Source: a virus. Taken from it: a stretch of DNA of 64,000 nt. The stretch covers positions 1-64,000 of the IMG/VR virus record IMGVR_UViG_3300033146_003955. One strand, 5' to 3'. Made by a program: the position numbers and the translations under genes. Positions 61,046 through 64,000 of this stretch are shown here, piece by piece (within the stretch, counting starts at the first letter, position 1; each line of letters opens with the position of its first letter). The notes under the pieces were generated by a model, which worked only from the letters and a program-made list of their open reading frames with translations, made no database searches and was not told the origin of the DNA.

Positions 61046-61221
61046 TTAAGTTTATAAATATTTTAGCATCTATACTTGCAACAGTAATATTGTTACTGCT
61101 GATAGCAGACTCTCCAATAGCAGGTATAATGTTATTATTTTTTATATTATTGTCTTCAGATAAAGTTACAGATTTAATTAAATTTATAAGGTTAAATATA
61201 AAGAGTATGAGGACGAAATAA
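61042..61221 (+). CDS. Small two-helix membrane protein
   Basis: A 59-residue protein (MIKFINILASILATVILLLLIADSPIAGIMLLFFILLSSDKVTD) with two hydrophobic stretches and a basic C-terminus (KFIRLNIKSMRTK), the topology of a small holin or membrane anchor. I use ATG 61042, overlapping the previous stop; TTG/ATG starts further upstream lie inside that gene. It is far from the endolysin, so a holin role is only possible. Confidence 0.55.
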   Translation: MIKFINILASILATVILLLLIADSPIAGIMLLFFILLSSDKVTDLIKFIRLNIKSMRTK

Positions 61222-61224
61222 GTA

Positions 61225-61833
61225 ATGACTAAAGAAGATTTTAAGAAGAAACTTAAAGGAAGAGAATTAGATTTCGCCACTTTCGTTGCTGAGGCTATAA
61301 TTATGGACCCAACTATCGAGGATTTAGAATTTGAAATAGCAAAAGATAGGTTGGAAAGATATACGAAAGAAGAATTGATAAAGAAGTTAAAGGATATGAA
61401 TAATATAACAACTTCCTTATATACAGCTATACATAGTTGGAGTAATCATAATTGTAATCATGAAAGATGGAAGGATAATGCAATAGATATTTATGAAAGA
61501 GCAATTAAACATGGTCTTATATATGATCGTTTCGGCCTTTATAACGACAAAGAGGTGGGAGTAGATTTGAGGGAGTATAAGAAAATAACTGTTCATGAGC
61601 CTACAGGGAAGATTAATCTTGATTGGACTTATATAACTAATGGGGAGGGTTATACAACTCTTGAAAATGATATGTATCCTGATTTAGAGCTGGTTAGAAC
61701 TTATAATGATCCTAATAAATTTTATATTCTTCAAAATAACAAAGGACCAAGAGGGTGTTTAACAACCATAGATGAGAGTAAAATAATGGCTATAGCAGCT
61801 AAAAATAAGTTGGTTGAAGATGAAACTGAGTGA
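61225..61833 (+). CDS. Hypothetical protein with DLxLV C-terminal domain
   Basis: A 202-residue protein. The N-terminal 120 residues are helical and charged (KEDFKKKLKGRELDFATFVAEAIIMD, NHERWKDNAIDIYERAIKHGL). The C-terminal YPDLELVRTYNDPNKFYILQNNKGPRG...DESKIMAIAAKNKLV matches the small DLxLV proteins flanking it, so it looks like that module fused to a helical head. Function unknown. Confidence 0.6.
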   Translation: MTKEDFKKKLKGRELDFATFVAEAIIMDPTIEDLEFEIAKDRLERYTKEELIKKLKDMNNITTSLYTAIHSWSNHNCNHERWKDNAIDIYERAIKHGLIYDRFGLYNDKEVGVDLREYKKITVHEPTGKINLDWTYITNGEGYTTLENDMYPDLELVRTYNDPNKFYILQNNKGPRGCLTTIDESKIMAIAAKNKLVEDETE

Positions 61834-61871
61834 ATACAGGAATATTATTATAATAAAGCATATAGCTGATA

Positions 61872-62135
61872 ATGCTTGACTTAACATCATATAAAAATAT
61901 AGTAATAGCACGGCCTCGTAGGAATTTTGAAGAATTTAATGACGATGATAAAGATTTTAAATATTGTCCCCAAGTTTCAAATGAAGTATGGACTAAAACA
62001 GATCTTTTATTAGTACAAACTGAATATGATAATAAATATTACATTTATAAAAATAGATATGGAGATAAGGGTTGGAAAACGACTCTTACTGAAGAACAAG
62101 CTGCAAAAATATTTCTTACTACAAAACTTATTTAA
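61872..62135 (+). CDS. Small DLxLV-family protein
   Basis: An 87-residue protein: MLDLTSYKNIVIARPRRNFEEFN, then WTKTDLLLVQTEYDNKYYIYKNRYGDKGW and TEEQAAKIFLTTKLI. It aligns along its length with 60749. The ATG lies nine bases after GCATA (61858-61862), the same distance as at 44542 and 58482, though the rest of that motif is absent. No Shine-Dalgarno is evident. Function unknown. Confidence 0.6.
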   Translation: MLDLTSYKNIVIARPRRNFEEFNDDDKDFKYCPQVSNEVWTKTDLLLVQTEYDNKYYIYKNRYGDKGWKTTLTEEQAAKIFLTTKLI

Positions 62136-62202
62136 TTTTTATTAAAAATACTAATTTTATTAAAAATATATAAGATACTCTTAAGAAAACCGGGAGGGTT
62201 AT

Positions 62203-62367
62203 ATGTCTGAAAATCTTGAAAGATATGTCTTCATGTTTAAAGAATTACAACAACATGATTTAGAAGACCGACTTAGAAATAATTATGAAGATGAAATAAA
62301 TGAGTTGTATTATAATTTAAATGATGATGAATTAGAATATATAGCATATCATGAATTAGAAGTGTAA
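62203..62367 (+). CDS. Small acidic protein, 54 aa
   Basis: A short, highly acidic gene (MSENLERYVFMFKELQQHDLEDRLRNNYEDE) with GGGAGG before the ATG, ending one base before the following endonuclease start. Helical and Glu/Asp/Tyr-rich. A strong ribosome site and coding-like composition support it. Function unknown. Confidence 0.55.
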   Translation: MSENLERYVFMFKELQQHDLEDRLRNNYEDEINELYYNLNDDELEYIAYHELEV

Positions 62368-63438
62368 ATGAGAAAATTAACAACTAAAGAATTTATACAA
62401 AAAGCTAAATTAAAACATGGTAATAAATATGATTATTCTTTAGTTGATTACATAAATAATAAAATTAAAATAAAAATAATATGCCCTAAACATGGTATAT
62501 TTGAACAAACACCGAACAATCATTTAAATGGTACATTATGTTACAAATGTGTAAATATAGTAAAAACAACTAAAGAATTTATACAAAAAGCTAAGTTGAA
62601 ACATGATAATAAGTATGATTATTCTTTAGTAAAATATAAAGATTCAAAAACCAAAGTTAAAATAATATGTCTAGAACATGGTACATTTGAACAAACACCA
62701 AACAATCATTTAAATGGTAAAAATTGTTTAATTTGTGCTGGCCATGAAAAATTAACAACTAAAGAATTTATACAAAAAGCTAAGTTGAAACATGGTAATA
62801 AATATGATTATTCTTTAGTTGATTATATCAATAGTCAAACTAAAGTTGAAATAATATGTTTAGAACATGGTATATTTAAACAATTGCCTAATAGCCATTT
62901 AAATGGCATAGGATGTCCTACCTGCGGTGGTACTAAAAAATTAACAACTAAAGAATTTATACAAAAAGCTAAATTAAAACATGATAATAAGTATGATTAT
63001 TCTTTAGTTGATTATATCAATAGTCAAACCAAAGTTAAAATAATATGTTTAGAGCATGGTATATTTGAACAAACACCAAATAGCCATTTAAATGGCGTAG
63101 GTTGTCCTATCTGTAAATCATCCAAAGGTGAGCAACAAATAATAAATTATCTAAAAAGAAATAATATAAAATATATAAAAGAATATAAATTTAATAATTG
63201 TAAAAACATGAGACCATTACCATTTGATTTTTATCTCCCTGATAAAAATATATTAATAGAATATGATGGAATACAACATTTTAAACCTTTTACTTTTTTT
63301 GGAGGTGTTAATGGTTTAAATTATAGAATACGTAATGATAATATAAAGACTGAATATTGTAAAAATTATAATATAAAATTAATAAGAATAAAATATAACG
63401 ATGTTGTGAATAAAAAATTAAAAATTGATATTTTTTAG
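62368..63438 (+). CDS. Freestanding homing endonuclease with zinc repeats, copy 2
   Basis: A 356-residue paralogue of the protein at 56377. Four units TTKEFIQKAKLKHGNKYDYSLVDY...CLEHGIFEQTPN.HLNG..C..C, followed by the Vsr/EDxHD-like nuclease domain (SKGEQQIINYLKRNNIKYIKEYKF, PFDFYLPDKNILIEYDGIQHF, LIRIKYND). Its repeats are more alike among themselves than those of copy 1, indicating recent internal repeat duplication. It begins directly after a small gene and ends in TAG. Likely mobile by DNA cleavage at an uninvaded site. Confidence 0.85.
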   Translation: MRKLTTKEFIQKAKLKHGNKYDYSLVDYINNKIKIKIICPKHGIFEQTPNNHLNGTLCYKCVNIVKTTKEFIQKAKLKHDNKYDYSLVKYKDSKTKVKIICLEHGTFEQTPNNHLNGKNCLICAGHEKLTTKEFIQKAKLKHGNKYDYSLVDYINSQTKVEIICLEHGIFKQLPNSHLNGIGCPTCGGTKKLTTKEFIQKAKLKHDNKYDYSLVDYINSQTKVKIICLEHGIFEQTPNSHLNGVGCPICKSSKGEQQIINYLKRNNIKYIKEYKFNNCKNMRPLPFDFYLPDKNILIEYDGIQHFKPFTFFGGVNGLNYRIRNDNIKTEYCKNYNIKLIRIKYNDVVNKKLKIDIF

Positions 63439-63491
63439 CAAAAGTGTAAAGATATAATAAGTAAATAAACTATATCTTACGGAGGATTATT

Positions 63492-63932
63492 ATGGATTTT
63501 GGAAATTTCCTAAACGAATTGAATGAAGACAATAAACTTGTACGAAGAGTATCAAGTAAACAACTTAGAGAAGCAAACGGTGAATCTGCTTCAGCACTCA
63601 AAGAAGATGCTAAATGGTATTATGTACCTACAAAAGAATACGGTGGATTTCGACATATTGTTGTTGAGCATGGAAATGGATGGGGCGTATATTATTTAGA
63701 TCAAATTGCTGGTGCTGGTCAAGATGCTGCTGATGTATCTGGTTGGGGAGATGAATACGAAATGAGCAGAAACGAAGAAAAAGATTTAAACAATCTTAGA
63801 AACTTCCTTCTTAATGAAGCACAAGGTGAAGATAACGGAGTTGACCTTACTGGTTTCATCGTAAGAAGAAAAGTTGAAGGTGACTTTGCAACAGTTCTTA
63901 AAGAATGTGTAGAAATCGTTAAAAAAGGTTAA
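63492..63932 (+). CDS. Hypothetical protein, 146 aa
   Basis: A 146-residue protein (MDFGNFLNELNEDNKLVRRVSSKQLREANGESASALKEDAKWYYVPTK) with ACGGAGG before the ATG. Gly/Asp/Trp-rich centre (EHGNGWGVYYLDQIAGAGQDAADVSGWGDEYEM). A possible -10 TATAAT lies at 63453-63458 but the nearest TTGATA is 22 bases further, too far for a confident promoter. No family recognised. Confidence 0.62.
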   Translation: MDFGNFLNELNEDNKLVRRVSSKQLREANGESASALKEDAKWYYVPTKEYGGFRHIVVEHGNGWGVYYLDQIAGAGQDAADVSGWGDEYEMSRNEEKDLNNLRNFLLNEAQGEDNGVDLTGFIVRRKVEGDFATVLKECVEIVKKG

Positions 63933-63954
63933 TTCAAGAAAGGAGTATTTTATT

Positions 63955-64000
63955 ATGGATCTTAATGAAGAATTGAGAAGAAATCATAAAAAAATGCACT
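63955..64000 (+). CDS. Start of a gene cut by window end
   Basis: ATG with AAAGGAG 11 bases upstream opens a frame (MDLNEELRRNHKKMH) that runs off the end of the window. Only 15 residues are visible, helical and charged; nothing can be said of function. Confidence 0.5.
   Translation, partial: MDLNEELRRNHKKMH

Noticed and set aside
63425-63458. TTGATA...TATAAT promoter before the gene at 63492
   Set aside because: The spacer is 22 bases, too long for a confident sigma-70 promoter.
1-64000. Complete reassignment of TAG to an amino acid
   Set aside because: Genes at 5077, 41751, 44556, 45582, 46758, 57791 and 62368, among others, end in TAG with sensible boundaries, and reading through most of these TAGs gives only a few residues or non-coding sequence.

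Overview
The window is an AT-rich stretch of a large tailed bacteriophage genome. The evidence is a peptidoglycan amidase, a roughly 32 kb block of tail-fibre and adhesin genes, dozens of tiny genes overlapping by 1-4 bases, phage-type replication and repair genes (DNA ligase, class II ribonucleotide reductase, GroES-like co-chaperonin), homing elements and a tRNA. Almost all genes are on the + strand. The host is probably Gram-negative. The phage encodes an outer-membrane beta-barrel-type protein whose signal peptide ends in LFSQ, a lipoprotein with a loose lipobox, and a stub signal peptide ending in SAQ. That style is common in spirochaetes, but this is an inference, not a proof.

Layout. 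1-3.3 kb: an endolysin followed by tandem WxxGx pentapeptide-repeat genes, with debris of past duplications (a repeat-gene tail, a fused mini-copy of the lysin cassette, an antisense signal-peptide stub with an intact promoter). 3.3-10.9 kb: an operon of about 20 small overlapping genes, many apparently paralogous, plus an MmcB-like nuclease and one gene frameshifted in a TA repeat. 10.9-43.1 kb: the tail-fibre block. It holds a 3500-residue protein with LamG-like, carbohydrate-binding-like and beta-helix modules, three fibres sharing the N-terminal motif WENNPDTP, a 1689-residue fibre with nine internal repeats, an MptE-like/DUF115 protein and small accessory genes. An antisense lipoprotein gene with its own promoter and terminator (a moron) sits inside it. 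43.1-50.4 kb: an outer-membrane protein, a nuclease, a metallopeptidase, an Ogg2-type glycosylase, and an SPFH/band-7 gene split by a group I intron carrying a LAGLIDADG endonuclease. 50.4-64 kb: NrdJ, an amber-suppressor tRNA (anticodon CUA), small Cys-cluster proteins, GroES, two freestanding repeat-type homing endonucleases, HNH nuclease, DNA ligase and another small paralogous family.

Regulation. Two promoter-like signals are visible. TTGGAT-N16-TATAAT, identical in spacing, stands before the antisense lipoprotein, the antisense stub and the DNA ligase, and looks like a host sigma-70-type promoter. A different motif, GCATAWTTAAWTATA, recurs about eleven times, only to the right of 43 kb, at transcription-unit boundaries and often just after hairpin terminators. 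It looks like a phage-specific promoter or operator defining a separate regulon.

Most unusual points: the tRNA reading UAG together with two in-frame TAG junctions between abutting small genes; the shared GCATA motif; the intron in an SPFH gene; the overlapping WxxGx repeat genes with recombination scars; and the phage-borne outer-membrane protein and lipoprotein. No gene-free stretch exceeds 300 bases except inside the intron; the larger gaps are described at their features.
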